A stretch of DNA of 64,000 nucleotides from Saccharothrix espanaensis DSM 44229 (GTDB lineage: Bacteria; Actinomycetota; Actinomycetes; Mycobacteriales; Pseudonocardiaceae), in NCBI RefSeq assembly GCF_000328705.1, contig NC_019673.1:6758001-6822000 (forward strand), read 5' to 3'. Shown here one piece after another: positions 17,250 to 29,807 of this stretch (position 1 is the stretch's first letter; each line of letters starts with the position of its first letter). The notes under the pieces were generated by a model. It saw only the letters and a list, made by a program, of their open reading frames with translations. It made no database searches and had not been told where the DNA came from. The position numbers and the translations under genes were made by a program.

Positions 17250-17789
17250 TTACTTGGCCAGCAGCGCCAGATACTCCTCGAAGAACGCCTCGAACCGTTC
17301 CAGCGACACGGTCACCGTCCCGCGCGAGTACGGGAACGCGTCACCCCACGCGCCGTCGTCCGGCGCGGCCGAGCGCGCCCGGTGGAACGCCGCCACGTCC
17401 TCGGCGAACCCCCGCTCGTCCATGCCCACCAGCAGCGCGCGCACCTCGGCTCCCTGCTCGCCGCGCCTCGGGAACCGGATGTCGGCGGGCACCGCACGCC
17501 ACCACCGCTCCCGCCCGCGAGCCCGCTCCGGCAGTTCCTCGACAAACCCGTGCCGGGCGAGTTCACGCAGGTGGTAGCTGGTCGCGCCGGTGTTGAGGTC
17601 CAGTGCACGGGCCAGCGCGGCGGAGGTCGCCGGACCACCTCGGTGCAGTTCGTCGAGCATCTGCTGCCGGCGCGGGTGGGCGAGCGCCTTCAGCGCACCG
17701 CCGCGAGCGTCGCCGCGCTGGGCACCGGCAGGCCGACCGGCGAGCACGGCGTCGTCGGGTGGACCTTCGCGGCGGATGGTCGACTTCAT
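17250..17789 (-). CDS. ArsR-like winged-helix transcriptional regulator
   Basis: About 179 residues. The helix-turn-helix region (ALKALAHPRRQQMLDEL, then SAALARALDLNTGATSYHLRELARHGFVEE) is typical of ArsR/HTH_20 regulators. The C-terminal part (from about residue 85) contains RWWRAVPADIRFP and a helical segment ending FEEYLALLAK, as in one-component actinobacterial regulators with an extra helical domain. No metal-binding Cys cluster is present, so it is probably not a metal sensor. ATG at 17789 is chosen; upstream in-frame starts would add up to 12 residues. No target is evident, and the downstream neighbour is convergent. Confidence 0.75.
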   Translation of the reverse strand: MKSTIRREGPPDDAVLAGRPAGAQRGDARGGALKALAHPRRQQMLDELHRGGPATSAALARALDLNTGATSYHLRELARHGFVEELPERARGRERWWRAVPADIRFPRRGEQGAEVRALLVGMDERGFAEDVAAFHRARSAAPDDGAWGDAFPYSRGTVTVSLERFEAFFEEYLALLAK

Positions 17790-18002
17790 CGCCGACCCGC
17801 GCACCACCGTCCCCGTCGACTGCACCGCCCACCACCACCGCCGACGGGCTCACCGACGACCAGCGCCGCCGGATCGCCGCGGTCACCGCGCCCGGTCTCC
17901 GGCTCACCTGGACCCCGGCGCACACCGGCGGATCCACGCAGGTCAACGGATTCCTCGACGGTCAGGGGTTCATCGCACAGGTCCCGCCGGCAGGATGACC
18001 GC

Positions 18003-18587
18003 GTGACCAGGGGCCTGCGGTACGTCGCGCTGTGGTCGGCGTCCACCGCCGTCGCCGTCGCCCTGTCCTGGCTCGGTCTCCGGTCCGTGCTGGACGCCGG
18101 CGTGGTCGAACGGCCGGTGATCCTCGCCGGCCCCACCCAGTCGACCGCGGTCCCCGCCACCACCACGACCACCACCACGCCCACCGTGACCACCACCACC
18201 GCGCCCGCCCCGGTGGTGGTCACGACCACCGAACCGGCCCGGACCACCACCACGACGACCACACCCACCACGACCACGACGACGACCACCACGACCGCCA
18301 CCGTCAACGCCCTACCCTCCGACAGCGGCACGTGGGCCCGGGACCAGAACGGCGAACAGGTCTACCTGCGCAGCTTCCAACTCCGGGGCGGCAGCGCGGC
18401 GATCAAGTTCTCCCCCACCGACATGGAACCCATCTCGGCCACCCCGAGGCAGGGCTACGCGGCCAACATCGAGCAGCCCGCGCACGCCGTGGTCGTCGAG
18501 TTCGTCGGCCCCGGCTACGTCTCCCGGCTGGAAGCCATGTGGATCAACAACGGCCCGCTGTGGCGGACGTTGGAAGAAGCGCGCTGA
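18003..18587 (+). CDS. Membrane-anchored protein with Thr-rich linker, unknown function
   Basis: A 194-residue product starting at GTG. One hydrophobic segment (about 6-32) is followed by a low-complexity Thr tract (about 52-100; DNA of near-pure ACC/ACG repeats at 18155-18300). A globular C-terminal domain of about 90 residues follows (WARDQNGEQVYLRSFQLRGG..., ending LWRTLEEAR). The layout suggests an exported domain held away from the membrane. No catalytic motif is recognised. The codon-level simple repeat is prone to length variation. Confidence 0.7.
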   Translation: MTRGLRYVALWSASTAVAVALSWLGLRSVLDAGVVERPVILAGPTQSTAVPATTTTTTTPTVTTTTAPAPVVVTTTEPARTTTTTTTPTTTTTTTTTTATVNALPSDSGTWARDQNGEQVYLRSFQLRGGSAAIKFSPTDMEPISATPRQGYAANIEQPAHAVVVEFVGPGYVSRLEAMWINNGPLWRTLEEAR

Positions 18588-18806
18588 GGATCAGCCCAGC
18601 GCCACGTCCGGCCGCAGGCGCGGCAACCGCGCGTAGAACGCCTTGCCCAGACACAGAAGCCCCGGTGCCCTCGATCCGATCGAAGTCCGGTTCTGACCGA
18701 GGCAGTGCGCGCCCGACCCGCGACACGCCCGCCCACCAGCACCACCGGACTCCCCCGGTCAGCCGGCGGGCAGCATGACCGCGCTCCCGGTGGTTCGATC
18801 ACGCTC

Positions 18807-19511
18807 ATGACGCACCCCGGCGAAGCCCACCACGACGCCCTCTCCGAACGCCTCAACTGGCTGCGCGCCGGGGTCCTCGGCGCGAACGACGGGATCGTCT
18901 CCACCGCGGGCCTCGTCGTCGGCGTCGCGGGCGCGTCCGCCGACCGCACCGCGATCTTCGCCGCCGGCGTCGCCGGACTGGTCGCCGGCGCGCTGTCCAT
19001 GGCGGGCGGCGAGTACGTGTCGGTGAGCACCCAGCGCGACACCGAGCGGGCCGCGCTGGCGCTGGAAGCGCGCGAACTGCGCGACATGCCCGAGGACGAG
19101 GAGCGCGAACTCGCCCACATCTACGAGGACAAGGGCCTGTCACCGGAACTGGCCGCCCGGGTCGCCCGCGAACTCACCGAGGGCGACCCGCTGCGCGCCC
19201 ACGCCGAGGCCGAGCTCCGGATCGACCCGGACAGCCTGACCAGCCCGTGGCAGGCCGCGTGGGCGTCCCTGCTGTCCTTCGCGGTCGGCGCGCTGATCCC
19301 GCTGGTGGCGATCGTCCTGCCGCCGACCGGGTGGCGGGTGTGGGCGTGCGGGCTGGCCGTTCTCGTCGGCCTGGTGCTCACCGGGGTGATCAGCGCCCGA
19401 CTCGGCTCCAGCCCGGCGTGGCGGGCGGTGCGGCGCAACGTCGTCGTGGGCACGCTGACCATGGTCGTGACCTACCTCGTCGGCCTGCTGTTCGGCGTCG
19501 CCGTGAACTAG
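18807..19511 (+). CDS. VIT1/CCC1-family transporter
   Basis: A 234-residue membrane protein of the vacuolar iron transporter family, which moves Fe2+ or Mn2+. The diagnostic first segment is LRAGVLGANDGIVSTAGLVVGV (about 16-37). A second membrane stretch ends in LSMAGGEYVSVSTQRDTE. A cytosolic acidic helical region (about 80-145) with several Glu residues forms the usual metal-binding domain, and three further segments complete the protein. It appears monocistronic. Confidence 0.92.
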   Translation: MTHPGEAHHDALSERLNWLRAGVLGANDGIVSTAGLVVGVAGASADRTAIFAAGVAGLVAGALSMAGGEYVSVSTQRDTERAALALEARELRDMPEDEERELAHIYEDKGLSPELAARVARELTEGDPLRAHAEAELRIDPDSLTSPWQAAWASLLSFAVGALIPLVAIVLPPTGWRVWACGLAVLVGLVLTGVISARLGSSPAWRAVRRNVVVGTLTMVVTYLVGLLFGVAVN

Positions 19512-19784
19512 CGCGTACCAAGGGCTCCCGGCGTCGACCACCGTCTATACCGGACTGCTCGCACCCGAGCCGTCATTGCGCGGGCCGACGCTCTCGCGAA
19601 CACGTTCCGTCAGATAGAAAAACGCTCCGTGATGACCCGAAACCGTCCGCCACCCAGGTGACGCACCCGCTGTGGACGCTCCCGAAAGTCGTCGCACCCA
19701 GGTGTGAAGTGCGCGCCGAGTGGGTAACCGCCCCGGACTCGACGCCGTTGGGCGCGTCGAGCCCCCGGAGCGGAGGTGCCCGCC

Positions 19785-19997
19785 GTGACCCATCCCCCGA
19801 CCACCTTCTACGCCCCGCGCACAGAGAGAGCCGAACGCCGGCTCTGGGCGCTGCTGGCCGCCTTGTTCGCACTGGTCGCCGGGGTGAACGCGATCCTCGC
19901 CCTGAGCGCTGCGCAGTGGTGGCCGGGAGTCGTGGCCGCCCTGACCGTGCTGGCCGCCGTCGGGTGCGCGCGCGTCGCCCGGACCACGCGGAGCTGA
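19785..19997 (+). CDS. Small two-segment membrane protein, unknown
   Basis: A GTG with GGAGG eight bases upstream opens a 70-residue frame. After a polar N-terminus (PTTFYAPRTERAERR) come two hydrophobic helices (LWALLAALFALVAGVNAILAL and WWPGVVAALTVLAAVGCA) and a basic end. The ribosome site and charge pattern support it as real. An 8-bp inverted repeat (TGACTTCA/TGAAGTCA, 19995-20018) overlaps the stop region and could act as a weak terminator. Confidence 0.6.
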   Translation: MTHPPTTFYAPRTERAERRLWALLAALFALVAGVNAILALSAAQWWPGVVAALTVLAAVGCARVARTTRS

Positions 19998-20035
19998 CTT
20001 CACACCGCACTGAAGTCACCAATCGTGATGAGCGA

Positions 20036-20122
20036 CTAGTCCGACCGGGTGTAACCCCTGGTCGGATGGATGTCAACTGGGGGTGGGATTCCCCACGACG
20101 CCCTGTCGGACTAGAGCCATAA
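20036..20122 (+). promoter_or_regulatory. gltB upstream region with mutually exclusive hairpins and a mini-ORF
   Basis: The arm at 20036-20046 (CTAGTCCGACC) can pair with GGTCGGA at 20060-20066, or with GTCGGACTAG at 20105-20114, but not both at once. An 18-codon frame (20066-20122, [18 protein letters not shown]) sits inside the alternative structures. This is the kind of arrangement used in attenuation. It lies 280 bp before gltB, and whether it is inside the gltB transcript is unknown. The rest of the 19998-20400 intergenic region shows no gene. Confidence 0.35.
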
Positions 20123-20400
20123 CCGCGAATTCACACTATCGTCACAAGACCCCGGCAACCCCGGTGCACCGCCCCGCGTGTCCCAGCGGCCCGATCCGGC
20201 CCCCACGGGACCCGCGCGCAAGGAAGTGCAGTTTCCCGCACAACGGAGTGCGGACCCCGTGCCGCCGATCTCCGGCGCGGGCTCCAGAGCCAGGCCACAG
20301 GCCGAGCCGCCACGCGTCAACGAAGCGCGTCCTCAGGCGGCCGGCCATCTCCGTTTGCCCAAAAACGCCTGGTACAGGCGACACCACGGGAGGGCCCGTT

Positions 20401-24889
<4,489 letters not shown>

Positions 24890-24897
<8 letters not shown>

Positions 24898-26341
24898 CCC
24901 GCGCGGTTTTCTCACCACGCAGCGCGAGACCCCGCGCAGCCGGCCGGTGTTCCTGCGGTTGCGGGACTGGCGCGAGGTGTACGAGGAGTTCGAGCAGCCC
25001 CGGCTGGAGAAGCAGGCGGGGCGCTGCATGGACTGCGGCATCCCGTTCTGCCACCAGGGCTGCCCGCTGGGCAACCTGATCCCGGAGTGGAACAACCTGG
25101 TGTGGAAGCAGGACTGGCGCGAAGCGTCGGAACGCCTGCACGCCACCAACAACTTCCCGGAGTTCACCGGGACGCTGTGCCCCGCCCCGTGCGAGGCCGC
25201 CTGCGTGGTCGGGATCAACGGCGACCCGGTCACCATCAAGCGGGTCGAGATCTCGATCATCGACCGCGCCTGGGACGAGGGCTGGGTCACCCCGCAGGAA
25301 CCCCGCACCCGCACCGGCAAGCGCGTCGCCGTGGTCGGCTCGGGGCCCGCCGGACTGGCCGCCGCGCAGCAGCTCACCCGCGCGGGCCACGAGGTCGTGG
25401 TGCTGGAGCGGGCGGACGCGATCGGCGGCCTGCTGCGCTACGGCATCCCCGAGTTCAAGATGGAGAAGTGGCGGCTGGACCGCCGGCTGGACCAGCTGCG
25501 GGCCGAGGGCACGCAGTTCCGGACGAACGTGAACGTCGGCGTGGACGTCACGGTCGACGAGCTGCGCGCGTCCTACGACGCCATCGTGCTGGCCGGTGGC
25601 GCGACGGCCGGGCGGGACCTGCCCGTGCCGGGCCGTGAGCTGTCCGGCGTGCACCAGGCGATGGAGTACCTGCCGGGCGCGAACCGGGTGGCGCGCGGCG
25701 ACCTGGCCGCACCCCCGATCACCGCCGAGGGCAAGCACGTCGTGGTGATCGGCGGCGGCGACACGGGCGCGGACTGCGTGGGCACCGCCCACCGCCAGGG
25801 CGCGCTGTCGGTGACGCAGCTGGAGATCATGTCCCGCCCGCCGGAGCTGAGGCCGGACGCCAACCCGTGGCCGACCTACCCGATGCTCTACCGGGTGACC
25901 TCGGCGCACGAGGAGGGCGGCGAACGCCTCTACTCGGTGTCCACGGCGGAGTTCCTGGGCGACGCGGACGGCGCGGTGCGCGCGGTCAAGCTGGTGGAGG
26001 TCCAGCAGGTCGACGGCCGCTTCGAACCCGTGCCCGGCACCGAACGGGAACTGCCGGCCCAGCTGGTGACCCTGGCCATGGGTTTCGTCGGTCCGGAGAA
26101 GGAGGGCCTGCTGGACACCCTGGCGGTCACCCTGGACCCGCGCGGGAACGTGGCCCGCGACCAGGACTTCGCCACATCGGTCGACGGCGTCTTCGTGGCC
26201 GGCGACATGGGCCGAGGCCAGTCCCTGATCGTCTGGGCGATCGCCGAGGGCCGCTCCGCCGCCGCGGGCGTCGACGCCTACCTGACCGGACGCCACGTCC
26301 TGCCCAGCCCCATCGCCCCCACCGACCGCCCCCTCACCTGA
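24890..26341 (+). CDS. gltD: Glutamate synthase small subunit
   Basis: A 483-residue flavoprotein that passes electrons from NADPH to GltB. N-terminal cysteine clusters ([16 protein letters not shown] and CPAPCEAAC) bind the two 4Fe-4S clusters. The FAD motif is [14 protein letters not shown] (about 143-156) and the NADPH motif [13 protein letters not shown]. The C-terminal [17 protein letters not shown] closes the FAD site. It overlaps gltB by 8 bp and is followed by a strong terminator. Confidence 0.97.
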
Positions 26342-26370
26342 CCCGAGCCACCGAGCCGCCCCTCCGACGG

Positions 26371-26413
26371 CCCCCGGTGGCCGGACAACGCCGTCCGCCC
26401 ACCGGGGGCTTTT
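26371..26413 (+). terminator. Rho-independent terminator of gltBD
   Basis: CCCCCGGTGG then CGGAC pair with GTCCG then CCACCGGGGG, with a single C/C mismatch and an AACGCC loop. A CTTTT run follows. It starts 30 bp past the gltD stop. Confidence 0.93.
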
Positions 26414-26482
26414 CCCACCACACGGGCCGCAGCACAGTTCCGCCGCCACCAGCCACAACCCGCGTGACCACGGCCCTCGCAC

Positions 26483-27400
26483 TCACCTCACGGCACGCAG
26501 CCTGACATCGGCCACCTTCAACGGCCGGCCGGTGAGTTCCGCACCCGTCCAGCGCGGGTCCGACCCACTCCACGACACCGACCCGCAGCCGAGCGCCACC
26601 ACGGTCTCGCGGTCGGTCGGGGTGCCCGGGAACGCCACCGTCACCCGCACCACCCCACCCCCTCCCGGCACGTCCAGGAAGAACTTCTCCCGCACCACCT
26701 CGAAGAACCCGTCCAACCGGAGCTCCGCCCCCGCCTCACCGCCCAACCGGCACGAGTCGACGACGCTCACCTTCGCCGCCAGCCCGCTCCGGTTGACCGC
26801 CGACACCGTGACCTTCGTGAAGTTGTCCGTCACGTCGACCCGCTCCACCGTCACCTCCAGCGGCCCGACCCGGCCCGCCACGGGTCCGACGAGCCGTTCG
26901 GCGACCACGGCCTCGTGCGCGGTCACCCGGTCGATGGTCGCCGCGATCAGGTACGCGACCGCTCCCCCGACCACGAGCAGCACGAACGCCGCCCGCACCA
27001 GCGGCCACGGCCCGGCGCCCCTGGTGCGCACCTCGCGCAGTTCGCGCAGCAGGTGCACGATCAGCGGCAGCGCACCCAGCGCGACCGCCAGCCCCGCCGT
27101 CATCAGCGGGGTCATGGTCGGCTCGACGACCTTCACCACCGCCGTCACCACCAGCACCAGCACCAGGCACAGGACGATCCGGGCCGGCGTCAGGAACCGC
27201 CGACGCCGCCGGGGCGGCGGCCCGGTCCGCCGGGCCTGCGCGCGCAGCGGCTCGCGCGAGGACTCGCGGTAGGTCTTCCGGTACGGCTCGCGGTACGACT
27301 CCGGAAAGGACTCGCGGTACGGCTGGCGGAAGGACTCGCGGTACGACTTCGGCCGAGGCGGTCGGTGGGCACGTCGAGCCCTGTCCTGGGAAGTGCTCAT
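26483..27400 (-). CDS. Membrane protein with N-terminal YRES/YREP repeats, unknown
   Basis: A 305-residue product. Residues 18-50 are a basic repeat tract of YRES, YREP and YRKT tetrapeptides (SYRESFRQPYRESFPESYREP), then an Arg/Pro cluster. Three hydrophobic segments follow (about 72-95, 98-116 and 137-155). The C-terminal 130 residues form an extracytoplasmic beta-rich domain with two cysteines (SCRLGG and LGCGSVSWSG) that could form a disulphide. ATG at 27400 is preceded by GAGG at 10-bp spacing. I do not recognise the family. The cytoplasmic repeat could bind nucleic acid, lipid head groups or a partner protein. Confidence 0.65.
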   Translation of the reverse strand: MSTSQDRARRAHRPPRPKSYRESFRQPYRESFPESYREPYRKTYRESSREPLRAQARRTGPPPRRRRRFLTPARIVLCLVLVLVVTAVVKVVEPTMTPLMTAGLAVALGALPLIVHLLRELREVRTRGAGPWPLVRAAFVLLVVGGAVAYLIAATIDRVTAHEAVVAERLVGPVAGRVGPLEVTVERVDVTDNFTKVTVSAVNRSGLAAKVSVVDSCRLGGEAGAELRLDGFFEVVREKFFLDVPGGGGVVRVTVAFPGTPTDRETVVALGCGSVSWSGSDPRWTGAELTGRPLKVADVRLRAVR

Positions 27401-27584
27401 GGCGCCCCCACCTCGTGTCGCGCAACGCCGGCCCACCTAGCGTGCACACGGGCGACCCGCCCCGGCTGGACCACACGCCGGGAAACCACTCGGACGTGGG
27501 AGGGAACGGGGTCGGCAACCGCGCGCCTGCCCACCCCGCCCACACCTACGACCCAGCCTCCCCCGACTCCACCTCAGACCCCGA

Positions 27585-28220
27585 CTACGGGCAGACCTTC
27601 CACGCGAAGTGGTAGGTCGTGCTCAGACTGGTGTCCGTCGAGTCCATGGTCATGAAGCTGGTGGCCCGTGCGCCGGACGTACCGGCGCTCACTCTCAACT
27701 CGGTGTTGATGTTGAAGTTGCGCTTCTCACCACACGGCGCGTAGGCGACCGCCCCGATCGGGACCTCGTCGGTGGCCTCCCAGTTGTCGTCGAGCGGACC
27801 GTTCCAGGTGTGCGACTTGTACGTCGTCTCCGACATGCCCTGGAAGTAGTAGTTCGCCTTCTCCGTACCGGACGCGCCCCGCTCCAGCTTGCCGAAGCCC
27901 CGGTAATCGGACTTGGCGATGCCGTAGGTGAAGCCCTGCGGTACGTGGACCTCCAGGTTGAGCTGGCAGTTCTTCCGGAGGTCCGCCGGTGCGGCGCCCG
28001 GCCCGACCTTGGCCAGGTAGTCGCTGTAGGACACGGTGAACGCCTGGCGGTCGTCCGAGACCGCGACGGCGGCGGTGCCGGGCTTGCAGCCCGAGCCGTT
28101 CACGGTCAGCAGCTTGACGTAGATCACCCCGGGAGGCGGCGCGTCGTCGCCGGGCGCGCCTCCGGGGGGAAAGATGATCGCCGTCGAAGCCAAGGCGGCC
28201 GCGGCCACGAAGTTGAGCAT
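27585..28220 (-). CDS. Secreted DUF4360-family protein (copy 1)
   Basis: A 211-residue product with a short signal peptide (MLNFVAAAALASTAII). Family hallmarks are present: VNGSGCKPGTAAVAVSDDRQAFTVSYSDYLA, RKNCQLNLEVHVPQGFTYGIAKSDYRG and a C-terminal TMDSTDTS. Four conserved cysteines (GSGC, RKNC, APCGE and a terminal KVCP) suggest two disulphides. GGAAGG precedes the ATG. A paralogue follows the same plan upstream at 28299-28922, so this is a tandem duplication. Biochemical function is unknown for the family. Confidence 0.85.
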   Translation of the reverse strand: MLNFVAAAALASTAIIFPPGGAPGDDAPPPGVIYVKLLTVNGSGCKPGTAAVAVSDDRQAFTVSYSDYLAKVGPGAAPADLRKNCQLNLEVHVPQGFTYGIAKSDYRGFGKLERGASGTEKANYYFQGMSETTYKSHTWNGPLDDNWEATDEVPIGAVAYAPCGEKRNFNINTELRVSAGTSGARATSFMTMDSTDTSLSTTYHFAWKVCP

Positions 28221-28298
28221 GAATGCACCTTCCGACTAGTTCCGCGCGGCGGCGGCAGAAATGACCCTGAGCTCGCGGCGGCGGCCTGTCCGGAAAGG

Positions 28299-28922
28299 CT
28301 AGATGCAGCGCTTCCAGGAGAAGTGGTAGCGGGTGCTGGCGTTGCCGTCGGTCGAGTCCATGGCGATGAAGCTCGTCCCGCGCGAACTACCCGCGTTCAC
28401 CCGCAGTTCGGTGTTCACGTTGAGGATCTTGCGCTCGCCGCACGGGGCGAACACGATCGAGCCCCATTCGGTGCTGTCGGTGGCCTGCCAGTTGTCGCTC
28501 TGCGGGCCGCGGAACGTGTGGCTCTTGCGCGCGGTGCCGGACTGGCCCTGGAAGTAGTAGCCGGCCTGCTCCAACGCGGTCGCGCCGGGCTGGAGGTGCG
28601 CGAACCCCCGGTAGTCCGCCTGGGCCACCCCGTAGGTGAAGCCCTGCGGGTAGTTCACCTTGATCGCGAGCTGGCAGTTCTTCCGGAAGTCGGTCGGCTC
28701 CGTGTCCGCGCCGGCCTGGGCGAGGTAGGAGCTGTAGGTGACCGTGAACGACGTGCGGTCAGGCGAGGAGGCGACCGCCGTGGTGCCCGCCGGGCACCCG
28801 GAACCGTTGACCGTGACCAGGTCGATCGTCACGTACTCGGGAGGGGCCTCCGTCTGCACAACGCCGCCTGTGGGCACGATCGCGGTCAATGCGAGGGCGG
28901 CCGCTGCCAATGTGGTCAGCAT
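28299..28922 (-). CDS. Secreted DUF4360-family protein (copy 2)
   Basis: A 207-residue paralogue of the next gene in the operon direction. It has a signal peptide (MLTTLAAAALALTAIV), then VNGSGCPAGTTAVASSPDRTSFTVTYSSYLA, KNCQLAIKVNYPQGFTYGVAQADYRGF and YHFSWKRCI. The same four cysteines are kept. AAAGG precedes the ATG. Spacing between the copies is 78 bp and each has its own ribosome site. Long shared stretches with clear divergence elsewhere suggest an old duplication with retained function. Confidence 0.85.
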   Translation of the reverse strand: MLTTLAAAALALTAIVPTGGVVQTEAPPEYVTIDLVTVNGSGCPAGTTAVASSPDRTSFTVTYSSYLAQAGADTEPTDFRKNCQLAIKVNYPQGFTYGVAQADYRGFAHLQPGATALEQAGYYFQGQSGTARKSHTFRGPQSDNWQATDSTEWGSIVFAPCGERKILNVNTELRVNAGSSRGTSFIAMDSTDGNASTRYHFSWKRCI

Positions 28923-29229
28923 GAAGGGCCTTTCTGCTGCGTGGTGACGCGGCGGCGCGGTGGAAATGTAGCGCAGGAATCATGGCGCACGTTCCGCCAA
29001 CCGGGTGGCGACCTTCTTTCAAACGTCGACCTGCCGCTGGCGAAAATTCCCCACAAGGTCGGATGACCACATGCCGTGAAAAGCCGTCAAACCCGCAACA
29101 ACACTTTTTGAAGAATACTGTCTCTCCATTTCGGACCCAGCCCACCGGAAAACCGACACAATGCCGACGGCACCCGACACCACGAGCAACCCGGCACACC
29201 CGTCACATCATTCCGACCACGCACCCGCC
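28923..29229. other. AT-richer intergenic region upstream of the DUF4360 pair
   Basis: About 300 bp without a plausible gene, richer in A/T than its flanks, especially 29090-29130 (AACACTTTTTGAAGAATACT). It probably holds the promoter of the DUF4360 genes and the 3' end of the marR transcript. No clear terminator hairpin or operator was found. Confidence 0.45.
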
Positions 29230-29748
29230 TCAATCCGGCCGGGCCGCCACCACACGCCGTATCAATTCGACCATATGGGCGCGCTCACCGGAGTCCAATA
29301 CCTCGAACCAACGCGCCTCACGCCCGTTCTGCCGCGGGAACACCCCGGAGACCGCGGTGCGGCCTTCTTCGGTCAGCGCGACGAACACCACCCGGCGGTC
29401 CTGGTCGTCCCGCGTCCGCTCGACCAGACCCGCGCGTTCCAGCGTGTTGATCAGGTTCGACATCGCCGACCGGGTGGTGCCGGACAGGTCGGCCAGCCGC
29501 GCGGGCTGCGTGGGCCCGAGGATCCACAGCTTGAACATCAACCGGAAGCCGGGCATCGTCCAGCCCTGCTCGCGGTGCACCAGCGCCTCGTAGTCGGTGA
29601 TCATCATGTACGCGAGGTGCAGCACGTTGTACGAAAGCCCGAATGCCTCCGGGTCACCGCCGTTCTCCGCGATCCGGTACCGCGCGAACCGTTCGTAATC
29701 CTGCTCCGTCGCCACGTCCTCGGCGAGGGGAACCTCCTGCTCTGCCAC
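29230..29748 (-). CDS. MarR-family transcriptional regulator
   Basis: A 172-residue winged-helix regulator. The recognition region reads LADLSGTTRSAMSNLINTLERAGLVERTRDDQDRRVVFVALTEEG, with the family's Asp-Arg-Arg wing. GTG at 29748 follows GAGG at 8-bp spacing. It is divergent from the diguanylate cyclase gene (start about 60 bp away), so it may control that gene and itself. No ligand can be deduced. Confidence 0.88.
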   Translation of the reverse strand: MAEQEVPLAEDVATEQDYERFARYRIAENGGDPEAFGLSYNVLHLAYMMITDYEALVHREQGWTMPGFRLMFKLWILGPTQPARLADLSGTTRSAMSNLINTLERAGLVERTRDDQDRRVVFVALTEEGRTAVSGVFPRQNGREARWFEVLDSGERAHMVELIRRVVAARPD

Positions 29749-29807
29749 CCGCGCATCCTCGCAGGGTGACCCGGTCCGTGGAACGCGAATGGGGCACACT
29801 TACCGAC

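Noticed and set aside
17790-18002. Forward frame ending LTWTPAHTGG...QVPPAG as a gene
   Set aside because: The upstream part is antisense to the ArsR-like gene and has no start with a ribosome site. At most it is a remnant.
18155-18300. Thr-codon repeat as a CRISPR or promoter repeat
   Set aside because: It is an in-frame ACC/ACG run coding a Thr-rich linker, matching a similar linker in the chitinase.
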